64,000 bases of DNA from positions 496,001-560,000 of the forward strand of contig JAFCMP010000013.1 in the NCBI GenBank assembly GCA_017506865.1. The letters are read 5' to 3'. Both the position numbers and the translations under genes were made by a program. Below the pieces are notes generated by a model. It did no database searches. It had not been told where the DNA came from and saw nothing but the letters and a program-made list of their open reading frames with translations. Below are positions 47,801-59,800 of this stretch, one piece after another. The DNA comes from Tribonema minus. Taxonomy: Eukaryota > Sar > Xanthophyceae > Tribonematales > Tribonemataceae. The stretch's first letter is position 1. Every line of letters begins with the position of its first letter.

Positions 47801-50800
47801 CTCTTGGAAACAGCCGGATTTTGGGCAAGAATTGCAGCCAACCACCCGGCGGCGACGCGCGCGTAGGGTTAGGGTTCGGGTCAGCGGCCCAAGGGCTCAA
47901 GCGCATCGCGTGTCTTCCAGCACATCCCGGCATCGGCGCATGGCATGCATATGCACAAGCGATAGCAACTTGTAATGAATGATGAGACGCCTGAAATGCC
48001 CTTTTGTGTCCAAGGCGTCTTGAGCGACTGCCAAACCGTGCCAAAATATGACGTTCGGGCCACATCTCAATACCAGGACCTCCTCTTGAGATTCCCGTGG
48101 TGTACGCAGAGAGGTTTGGCAGTAGCAGTTGAGCACTGACGCATCCTCCCGCCCCCCCCCGCCCCCCCCCTCCCCCCGCGCGCAGCCGAATGGCGTATGA
48201 GCACCCAGGCATGCATGTAGCTAGCTGCCTACTGCCTCCCACGCCACGCCACTAACCCTACCCAAAACCGCGACATTTACCCTCTCAAGGTCTGAAGCCA
48301 CACCCACGTCTGTTTCTTGCATCTATACATACCTCAGCGGTGCCCGCAGCGGGCGTCGAGCGCCGCCGCAGCAGCGCGTTCCCGAACGGCAGGCGCGCGC
48401 TGATGGACCCCGTGAGCCTGCATACATGGCTGCTTACCACAACACGCCGCTAACCCTTGCCCTTACCCTAACTCTAACCCTAACCGTCTCAAGATATGAA
48501 GCCACTACCCATGTCTGTTTATTACATACATGCATACCTCAGCAGCGCCCGCTGCGGGCGTCAAGCGCCGCTGCAGCAGCGTGTTCCTGAACGGCAGGCG
48601 CACGCTGATGGACCCCCTGAGTATGCTTGTACCTAGCTGCTTACCACGACACGCTGCTAACCCTAACCCTAAACCTAATTGTCACCATAAGCTCTCTCAA
48701 GGTCTCTGAAACCACAACTACGTCTGTTTGTTGCATGCATACATACCTCAGCAGAGCCAGCAGCAGGCGTCGAGCGCCGACCGCAGCAGCGCGTTCCCGA
48801 ACGGCAGGCGCGCGCTGATGGACCCCCTGAGCCTGCATACATGGCTGCTTACCACAACACGCCGCTAACCCTTGCCCTTACCCTAACCCTAACCCTCTCA
48901 AGATATGAAGCCACTACCCATGTCTGTTTATTACATACATGCATACCTCAGCAGCGCCCGCTGCGGGCGTCGAGCGCCGCTGCAGCAGTGTGTTCCGGAA
49001 CGGCAGGCGCACGCTGATGGACCCCCTGAGTATGCTTGTACCTAGCTGCTTACCACGACACGCTGCTAACCCTAACCCTAAACCTAATTGTTACCGTAAG
49101 CTCTCTCAAGGTCTCTGAAACCACAACCACGTCTGTTTGTTGCATGCATACATACCTCAGCGGAGCCAGCCGCGGGCGTAGAGCGCCGCCGCAGCAGCGC
49201 GTTGCCGAACGGCAGGCGCGCGCTGATGGACCCCCTGAGCCCCCCCCCGCCGCCCCCCCCTGCCCCTCCTGGGACGCCTCAGACGCAAACCGGAGCACCG
49301 ACTGAGCTGCAACCCACGTCACCCCCCCCTCGGCAGAGTCCAGGAGATAGGGGGACAGGGGGGAGGGGGAGGCGTTGGCGAGGGCCCCGGATAGGGCTGC
49401 CGCGGTCTGCCAGGTGGGGGGGTCTGTGGGGTCGCGCACCCAGACGCGTCTGTTGAGGTGGGGTGGAAGAGAGGGGGGGGGGGGGGGTTCAGCTGCGCAG
49501 CGTCACAAGGCTAGTTCAAGTATGTGTTGAAGTATGCTTCGGCCGGCGCCCAGCAGCCCCGCGGCAGACGGGGCAATGTCACGTGCATGCCACGCAAAGA
49601 CATGAGAGAAAAGCGTCGTGCTGAAGTAAAGTTGAAGTGCGCTCCAGGTACGCTGCCGGCTGCACAGTCAGCTGAGTGTCCACTAGTGCAGTAATCTCTC
49701 GGGGTGCTTCCGCGCAAGAAGTGGTGCACGCGCTGCTGCTGCTCACTGCACAACTCTTTGCAGGACGCTCCTCTTTCTCTTTCAGTCCTGTTCCTGACGA
49801 CGCCGTCATGAGCCTAGAAACTTCAAACCGAAACGCTCTACAACACGTTCAAGCTCTTGCACAGGCCTATTCCCTACTAACAATGCCGTCGTATACTTTT
49901 GTCTTGTATGTGTATGAAGTATAAGCCTTTGCAGAGGCCTGTTGCCCTATTAGAGCAAGGCTGCCTTGTATTAGCACACATACACACCTCTCCGAGCCCT
50001 GAGCATCCATCGGCGCAAGCAAGACACTTGCAAGACACTCCTAGTTCTCTTTCAGGCTTGTTCCGCCACTGACAACGCCGCCGTATGAAAGCCTTCATAC
50101 CTCTCCGAGCCCTGAGCATCCACCGGCGCGAGCAAGACACTTGCAAGACACTCCTAGTTCACTTTTAGGCCTGTTGCCCTATTAGATTGATGCTGCCTTT
50201 TATGGATGCATTCATACATACCTCTCCGAGCCCTGAGCATCCACCGGCGCAAGCCCCTCCCCCCCCGTCAGCAGCACCCTGTCCAAAGGCACCCCCTTCT
50301 CCACAGCGCCCCCCTTGTACGCTACCGTGAGCACGGTAGCAGCCCCCATGCCCCCCCCTGCCGCCGCCCCCTGCGTAGCGCTCGCGCCTGATGATAGCAT
50401 CAGGACGAGCGCCTGGTGGTACTGGGAGCCCGCAGCGGGCCAGGCGATGCGCACGACGCTGCCTGCCGCGATGCCCCTGGCGGCAGGGGCAATCAAGGCA
50501 GCGGCGAGATAGAGATGCGGATGAATTGACTTGAGTTGAGACGATTCGAAGTGCAGATGAAGATGAGTCATTTGATGGTGCGGATGCGGTATCTGCGATG
50601 CCCCTGGGTATAGAGGGCGAGCAGGGCAATGGCAAGATAGATGCAGATCAATTATTGAGACAACTCTAATTATAGACGCGGATGAAGTATGTGACAACGC
50701 GAAGCTACAGCACATAGCGACGAGTGCTACAAGGGTATGCGTTGAAAAGTGTGACTGCAGTTGCGCTCCGGGCGGTGCCGGCTTGTGTGCATGATGCTGA

Positions 50801-53800
50801 GCACTGGTCGATCCATGGCGGCAGACAGCGATCAGGGCAGAGGCGACATAGATTCAGATCGTCTGTGTGAGGCAATTTGAAGTTGGTAGGAAGAGCCTTA
50901 TCCCCTGCACGCCACGACCGCAGAGTGAACCGCCCGCATCGCCTCGGCCAGCTGTAGAGCTCGAAGCTGCTGCCAAAAAGAATGCGTCTTCTGCCCTGGG
51001 CACAGGGTCAACGGTGGCTTCAACCTTGTGTCCATGTACATGCATGAAGTGTCTGATCATGCGAAGTTGCAGCGTATAGGAAGGAGTGCTTCAAGAGTAT
51101 GTTTCATCGAGTGCGACAGCAGTTGCTCTGAGCGAGGGCATGATGCTGAGCACTGTTCACTCCGTCGTGCGCGCTGCTCCACATGGCACTTCTTCGGTGC
51201 TTGCTTATTGTGTGTGTGTGGGGGGGGGGGCTGCGGCAACACCAACTACCGGCACATGTTTGACCATCCATCATCAGTTGCCGCAGCAAGGCTCAGCATT
51301 GCCACCACGTGTGATGTGAGCGCTGCTGCTGCCTCTGCTAGCGCAGCGGCGATGCCGGCGCCCCACGATGGGTACGCCAATGTTCAACACTCTTTCTGCC
51401 ACAACACCGCTGTGTGATAAGCTGCGATGGCAACAGCGACAGGGCCAATGCACAGAATCACAATCATTGGTACTGCGTGTGCAAACGTTCTGAGTCGTCA
51501 GCTCCCCTTTCGCGCAGACCTCAGGACATGCAATCTTCGAGATTGCTATCAACTTCAACTTCAGATTAACATTCTGCAACCGCCAAGTGGTAGGGCTATC
51601 CCTGCGGCTCAGTCAATCACGTGTAGGGGCGCACACTGGCTGCAGGCACCCCCTCCAGCCTCTCCCCATCGCACACCACGACAGCACACGCTTCTGAGTC
51701 GTCGGCTCCCTTGCACGTAGGCCTCAAGACATAAAAACTTCAACACTGTGTCAACTTCAACTTCAAGTTTGCATTCTCGCAACCGCCAGAAGGCAGGGGT
51801 TACCTGTAGGGGCGCACCCTGGCCACCGGCACCCCCTCCACCCTGTCCCCATCGCCCATCACGACAGCGTACGCTGCCGCCGCGGGTTTGCCCTCCGTGC
51901 AGGCCTCGATGCGCCCCCTGTAGAACCCCGAAGTCCACCGCTCCTCCCCCCCGTCGTTTGCGTAACCGACGCGGCACTGGCACTCCACCGCCGCGCCCGG
52001 CTCCAGGGCTTGCTCGCTGCCGCCGCCGCCGCTCTGCAAATTCACAAGCACGGGGGGGGGGCAGGAGAATGCATCGTTGTGGAGCCGGCCAGGATACAAG
52101 TCTATGAGGCACAAGCGGCAAAGGGTAAGCAGCCTAAATTCCGATGACTGCGATGACAACAGCTTCTTCTCTTGTTGTGCAAATGTGTGGTGCGACGCTG
52201 GTGCTTCACAACTGCGCCTGGCGGCAGGGCTGGCTCGGTGCTGCCGCCGCCGGCCTGTGAGGTTGCGAGTGCAAGGGCGTTGGACCAGTCTTGACCAGAG
52301 TGTGCGCGCTTCGGTAAGCGCACGCCAGAGCCGCACCCCCACTGCGTCCTCGCTGATAGCCAGATGAATAGAGCTCATTGCGATCCTGTTCCCTTGCTTG
52401 TACTTCAAGTACGCTGCATATGCTGTGCACATTGCCAACACCGTCGACTGTGTGCTTACAAGCGCCTGCAGCCGGCTCACATATACATGCAGCAAAACGA
52501 CTCTTCACCTGCTCGCCATCACCGCCGGAGTGTATGTGCAGCTTGAAGAACACCACCGCGCCCCCCCTCTGAAACATCAGTAGCATATACGCACAGCAGT
52601 GCTCAGGTGCAACCCTGAGCTGTACTCTATTCCTTCGTACACAGCGCGTGCAGCCGACTCACACACACAAGCAGCGACTTCCAGCTTGAGCACTCCTCAC
52701 TTGCTCGCCATCGCCGCCGGAGTGTATGTGCAGCATCGCAGGCACGTCCAAAACCACAGCCGCCTATTGGCCCACCAGTGAGAGCAACGCTACCCCGCCC
52801 CCCCTCCTTGGTAGCCGGCTCAAGTACACGAGCAGCGGCTTCCAGATTGAACACTCCTTACCTGCTCGCCATCGCCGCCGGAGTGTATGTGCACCATCGC
52901 AGGCACGTCCGAGACCGCAGCCGCCTATTGGCCCATCAATAACATCAACCCCCTCCTTTGTGCACCGCGTGTGAAGCCGCCTCACACACACATGCAGCAA
53001 GCTCTCAGTGAAATTCTTCACCTGCTCGCCATCGCCGCCGGAGTGTACGTGCAGCATCGAGCGCACGTCCGAGACCAGCCCGCGTTCCCATCGCTCCAGT
53101 ATAACTAATGCTCACGGCAGTGCTCAAATACGGCGCCTTAAGCCACACCTTTTCTCCTTTACACGCCCAGCACTACCACACGTGGAGCCGGCTCAGCCCA
53201 CTCCCATTCCTCCTCACCTGCTCGCCATCGCCGCCGGAGTGTATGTGCAGCATCGAGCGCACGTCCGAGACCAGCCCGCGTCCCCACCGGTTTGCGCGCG
53301 AGCGCAGCTCCTTGCTCGCCGCGCTGCCCCCTCCCCCTGGCGCAGAGTCTGAAGACCCCCCTGGGGGCCCCCCAAAAGGGGGCTTGCGGGGGGTGAACTC
53401 CGCGACGCTGCCCGCGGGCGTGGTCTGCTCCGAGCTGAACGGGGGGGGCACATGCAACAGGGGCGGGGGGGGGGGGGGGGGGAGCCGAGTGTGAGGGGCA
53501 GCATGAACGAAACATGATACATCTACTTCTATGGAAGGTGATCACACCCCTGCAGTTAGTGAGTGAGTGCTTCAAGGTACAGTGGGGGCTGCAGTGTACG
53601 AGCGGGTCCGCCCTGCCAGCCCCGCCGCTCTTAGAGTGTGGTCGCTCTAGTACAGAAATTTGTCGTTGAGCTCAACTAGGGTCAGCGTAACCCCTAGACT
53701 GACCCTACCTGAGCTTAGGGTAAGGCCGACTTCGCAAAGGCTAAGGCTAGGGTTTAAATTGGCAGCTGCCACTGCACGTAATGCTTTGTTTGATGCGAAA

Positions 53801-56800
53801 GAGAGAGCATAACAGTCATTGACACAGCTCGGATCAAAGGCGTTGCGTCGCACTCACTGCTTGCTGCCGCTGCCGGTGCGCTTGTGCCGCGGCGCGCCGT
53901 CGCTGCGCCGCCGCTTCGGCCCCCCCTGCTGCACCCCCGGGTGAAACTCCAGTTGGCCAACATCCCAGGGGGAGGCCCCCCTCGCCCCCCCCCCTTCGCC
54001 CTCCTCTCGGAACACAAAGCTGGGGGTGGGGAGCTCTGCTGAGGAGCGCCTGACGGGGGTCGCCGAGGGGGGGTGGGCTGGTGGCATCCGCACGTGGTAT
54101 TCGCACTCCACTAGGGCCAGCTGCGAGAGCAACGAGGCAAAAGTAAAAAAAGGAGACTTTAACATTGACGGTTGCGGCATGCGAGCCGCGCGGTTCTGTC
54201 GCCGTGCGGCAGGCCGACGGGATTCTGGCGAATATAGCAGCCGCGGGCATCGCCACAGACAGAGTACTGCAGGCAGCAGGATGGCGCAGCACTGGCGCCG
54301 CGCGCCGCAACACACTGCTGCTGGTCGGCGAACCTGCCGTCCCGTTACGGTGACCCATTGCACGGTTGTTCACCTACCTACTTCCTGACGCAACGGCTTT
54401 CAAATGCGATCGCGGCGCTTCTAGCACACCGTCTTCAGCCCCTAGAAACAGCAAGCGGCCAAGGTCAGCACGCGGCAGATCCGCGCCCCCCTTCGCCGCG
54501 TGCATACATACGGTATGAAACTTACCCATACATACCCCCCCACCCTGTCCCGCACCGCGCGCCCCCCTCCGCTGCGTACCTACATACTGTATGAAATTTA
54601 CCTGTACATACCCCCCCACCGCGCCCCCCTCCGCCGCAAGCATACATACGGTATGAAACTTACCTGTACATACCCCCCCGCCGCGTCCCCCGCCCCCGCG
54701 CCCCCCTCCGCGGCGTACCGCAGCAGGTGCGTCCCCGTCCTCTCGTCGAAACCTAGGACGTTGAATACGCTTAGCGCTGCTGCTGACTGCGCAGCAGCTG
54801 CTGCTGCTGCTGCTGCCGCTGCTGAGCCGGCGTCCGCGCCGCCGCTAGGGGGACGGCCAGGGGGTTCGAGGCCCGGACAGGAGGTGATGCGCACCATGCC
54901 GCCGACGATGCTCTTGCAGTACTGGGTGTAGCTGTTGTTGGCGAAAATGGGTGGTGGAAGTGGGGAGGGGGAACGGGGGAGGGGGCAGGGGGGGGGGGTG
55001 AAGGAGTATGGCGGGGAGGCAGCGGCAATGATGGTGCGGGCTGTGGCAGAAAAACTTGTACTGGAAATGTCAAAGGGATGGCCGCATCCTTGACAGTGCG
55101 CAGGCTCAAAATTGAAGATTGCACTGGCTTTCAATACAAATCAACTGGAAGCGCAGAAGTGATGGTCGAATCCTCATGCGCGCGAAGCGATCCTTGACTG
55201 ATCCGGGCAGATGTCACGTTTGCAGTCACCAGCACCATTGTCAACTTGTAACGCAGAGCACAAACTTCAACGTGCTACGCCAGTGTGCACATAGCACAAA
55301 ATTCAAAACGTGACGCACCTGGGCAGCGATACGTGTATGCTCTTGAGGAGGTACTCGCGGACCTGCTTGATTCTGGCGAGGGGCTGAACCGACACCAGCA
55401 GCGCGGTCTCGTCGGCAGCAGCGCTCGCGGCGCGTCCGCCCGCAACTGCCGTAACTGCCGCCTGGTCCTGTACGAGAAACGATCGCAAAGCACGCAGAAA
55501 ATGTGGATGTCAAGGGAGTAATTTGCAACTTTGACGCGGTGTGAAAGAACTGCGCGCACTGGCATCAGGCAGTTACGGGGTATCGACATGTAACTGCCGT
55601 AACTGACGCCTGGTCCTGCACAAGAAAGGATTGCACGGGCAGGAGGCAGAGAATGTCAATGGCAAGAACAAAGTGTCAAAGCTCATGACGTGCGATGAGA
55701 ACACTGCGCGGACTGGAATAAATACACCAAGCTCGCGATGCGTGCCTGAACTGATAGTAAGACCCCCCTTACCGCAGGGTGCCGCCGCCGCCCGCCCTCC
55801 GCCGCACGCCAGCCGCAGCACCACGGGCTGTAACTGCGCTCACCATGCCGCTGGACAACTTGTGACACGCGCCACTCGAACATCCCAACTGCTTCTACTG
55901 AAGATGATGCATTAAAGAAGCGCTGAATACGCCAAGTTTGCGATGCGTGGCTGAATCACATATAGTAAGACTTTCTTACCGCCGGGTGTCGCCGTCGCAC
56001 GCTGCACCCCCCCCCCTCCGCCGCTCGCAACCGCAGCACCACGGGCTCCGTCAGCGCGCTCAGCACGCGCGCAATACCCCCCGCGCCCCCCCCCCTGCGC
56101 CTCCCCGCCCCCCCCCCCGCCGCCGCCCCCCCGCCCCCCAGCCTCAGCGTCTCCGCCGATATGACCCCCTGCACTATGGCCAGCAGGGCCGAAAAGGCGG
56201 GGGTATCGGTCTTGCCGAGCGCGCCCATGAGGGGGGTCTGGCTCCCATTGAGAGAGGCCCAGACGAGGGCGGGCTGGGGGGGGCGTAGGAGGGGCAGCAG
56301 CGCGGGCACCAGGCCGGATTCGAGGGCCTCGAAGGGGGTCACGCCCTGCAGAGGAGATGGATGTTTGAGAACGGGGAGAGGAGGGGGGGGGGAGGGGGGG
56401 GGGGGGAGTATTGTTAGCGCGTTACGCAAACAAGCAGCATGTGGTCAGTAGGGCGGGGCGCTGCTGCGTATTTGCATTGGCATGCAGCGCAACGGAGTGA
56501 GACATACAGCCATCTGCTCTCGAAGCCGCAGCGCTGTTGCGATGCGCTCGTTGGGCGTGCAAAAAGTCATCTTCACGCGACCCCGGAGTGTCATCGCAAC
56601 TCACGCGACCCCGGAGTGTCATCGCAACATGTCCATGCGGCCTATGGAACAGGTGCGCGTCGTGGGCCAACTGGCTGTTCTTGTAGGCTAATCCGCGCAT
56701 CCATACATGCAAGCCTATCAGGTATGTAGTACTCTGCCGCAGCTGCGTGCGGAGTCTTGCTGGTTGCTGCCTGACCCTGACCCTAATTCCAACCCTATTA

Positions 56801-59800
56801 CCCCTAACCCTAACCCTTACCCAACTCCTAGCCCTCTCATAACCCTAATCAGCGGTGCACACGCTGCTGTCTCTCCCAGACTCTTGACCAAAAACGCAAG
56901 AAGCATACAAGCGCACGCGCAGCACCGTCTGGCCCAAGCCCTTCAGCAGCACCTGCGGTCCCGAGCTGTCCTGATCAACCAGGCTCACTATTGAAATAAA
57001 AGCTTCCAAAAGCTGGTGAGCACCCACTGTTCCTGACTTGAGGTTGAACTTGTAGGAACTGCAACACTTTTTGCACGCGTGTCGGTTGCTGCTGTGTCAG
57101 CGCTCTGCGGCCTTGCCTCTTCCGACAGCAGCAGCGCCTTGACCGACTGCAGCGGCGCCGGAGCGCGCTGCTGCTGCTGCAGCTGCGTCAGCGTCCGCCG
57201 CCGCGCTCCGCTAACTCGCAGTCGAACGTGTAAGAACTGAAATAATGCTTTGCACGCGCATCAGTGGGACATTACGCGGGTCAGCCTCACCTCCTCCGAC
57301 AGCAGCAGCGCCTTGAGAGACTGCAGCGGCGCCGCTGCGGGTTGCTGCTGCTGCTGCTGCGTCAGCGTCAGCGTCAGCGCTCCGCCGCCGCCGCGCTCCG
57401 CGGGGGGCACTGCCTGCGCCACTGCGAGCGCCTGCACGAGCTCCCGCATCGCGGCCAGCCTGCCGCCCGTGTCCCCGGCAGCCCCGCCTGATGCAGACAG
57501 AGAGGGTTTGGTTGATGGCAGCTTCTACGATGTGAATGTCTGCTGCTCGGAGAGTGTTTGATGTTCACTTTTACGATGAGAGCTCCCGCATCGCGGCCAG
57601 CCTGCTGCGCGTGTCCCCGATAGCCGCGCCTGATGCAGACAGAGAGTGGTTGATGGCAGGTTTTACGATGTGAATGTCTGATGATCGGAGAGTGCTTGAT
57701 AGCAGATTCATGATGAGAGCTCCCGCATCACGGCCAGCGTGGCACCCGTGTCTCCGGCAGCCCCCCCTGAGCAGACAAAGAAGGTGCGTTTGACACCAAC
57801 TTCAGTAATTATTTTCACATGGTGGACAGTGATGCTCACACAGTATTTCTACAGACAGCCTGACCAGTCTGTTGTGAGTGTCTGATGCTCAAATAGTACT
57901 CGCACATGCGGCCTGATGTGTCTGTCAGCCTTGTCGAAAAGCAGACACCCCCTCAGCAGACGCATCAGGGTGGCGATACGTCTGTGAGTGTGTGATGCTA
58001 AGGGTAAGGATTCAACCCGCTACAAGGAAGTACGCACGCGCAGCGTCACCTCAAACCTACCATATCATGATTGAAGGTGCCAGGATCGGTCTATGGTGCG
58101 GCGCTAACCCTAATCATTCCAAACATCTAACCGGTGGCGCCGTGCCCGTACGTGGTCAGCGCGTCATTGAGCTTTGCCGCGAGTGACGCTCCGCTCCCGC
58201 CAGCAGACGCACTTCAAGAACTCTGGAGTACATGTACTCTTACTTCAGACCTATCCTGTTATGATGGCAGGTGACAGGATTACTCAATCAGGTGGGCTGC
58301 TAGCTCTAACCCCATCATACATCATACCAGCGGCGCCGTGCCCGCACGCACTCAGCGCGTCATTGAGCTTTGCCGCGAGTGACGCTCACCGTCACCAGCT
58401 GCCGCACTTCAAACCCTTCAGAGTACACATGGCCACGCCTCAGACCTACCCTGCTATGATTACAGGTGCCAGAATCGCTCAATTAGATGGGCCGCTAGCC
58501 TTAACCCCATCCTAGAGTACATCTCACCAGCGGCGCCGTGCTAGCATGCGGCCAGCGCTTCGCCGAGCTTCGCCGCGAGTGACGCTCCACCATACAGCAG
58601 GCGCACTTCAACCCCGCATCGAAGTACATATAGCAACACCCCAAAGCTACCCTATCATAATCTTAGGTGCCACAATTGCTCAATTAGTTAGATGGGCAGG
58701 TACTTAGACCTAATCCCATCAAACACCTCTTACCGGCGGCGCCGTGCGTGCACGCAGCCAGCGCTTCGCTGAGCTTCGCCGTGAGCGACGCTCCGCCTTC
58801 GCCAGCGGTCGCCAGCACGTCGCCGCGCAGCTGCTCCATCCTGCCCCATGACATCAACACAAGAATGTCACATATCGCAGAAGCAGCTGTTGTAGAGGTC
58901 GTGCCATCTTGAAACCCTGCCCTACATATGGCCCTTCTCGTAACCCTACCAGTAAACCTAGCCCCAACCTAACCTAACCGTACACAGCACGTCGCCGGCT
59001 GAACCCACTACGCAGCTGCTCCATCCTGCACAACAACACGAATCAAGATTATGAGGACACGTGTGTAGCTTCTTGCCCGTGCAGGCCTACAAACACGCTT
59101 TGTAGAGGGACTTGCAATCCGAAAGCTGCTCCTGCACGGCGACATCAACATATGAAGCTCAAGGCACGTATTTGCTTGTGTCACTTGTCGTTCGCGACGG
59201 CTGCAGAAGCAGCCTTTGCGGAGGGATGTGCAATGCACCACGGCATCGACACAATAATAGCAAGGCGCGCGCGTGCCTTACATGCTGTCCATGCGGGCCG
59301 CAGAAGCAGATGTTGTGGAGGGACGTGCGTCCGTAAAGCTGACCCCAATTCTGGCCCCTTGTGGTAACCCACTCGTAGACCTGTTCCCCCCTTACGCACC
59401 TGTGCACAGCTAATTAGTCATTCAAACCTAAATCTAGATATCTTTATCATGACAAGAATGATTCGAAGCGCAGCTGCTCCATCCTGTACCGCCACATCAA
59501 CACGCAAACGTGAAGGCAAGTGTGTAGCTTCTTGTCCGTGCGGGGCTTCAAACACCCTCTGGTAGAGGGATCCGCAATCGTAAACCTGACCCAACTTTGG
59601 CCCCTTGTGGTAAACCTACTGGTAGACCCGGCCTCAATCTAATGTAACCGTGCACAGCAGAGGCGTCGCCTGAAACGCTGCGGTCACCATAGAAGAGTAA
59701 TCATGCTGGAGCCCTTGATCAACTCAGCATCCCAGCAAGCGAAGCGCACGGGTTCGCACGTCAGGTCAGGCGTCTCAGCAAACTTCAACCAAACGGCCTG

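Noticed and set aside
54165..54353. Plus-strand frame with AVRQADGILANIAAAG and GWRSTGAARR, faintly like a tyrosine recombinase end
   Set aside because: It is too short, lacks the catalytic His-x-x-Arg context and sits inside a HECT-gene intron. At best it is a relic; no element borders were seen.
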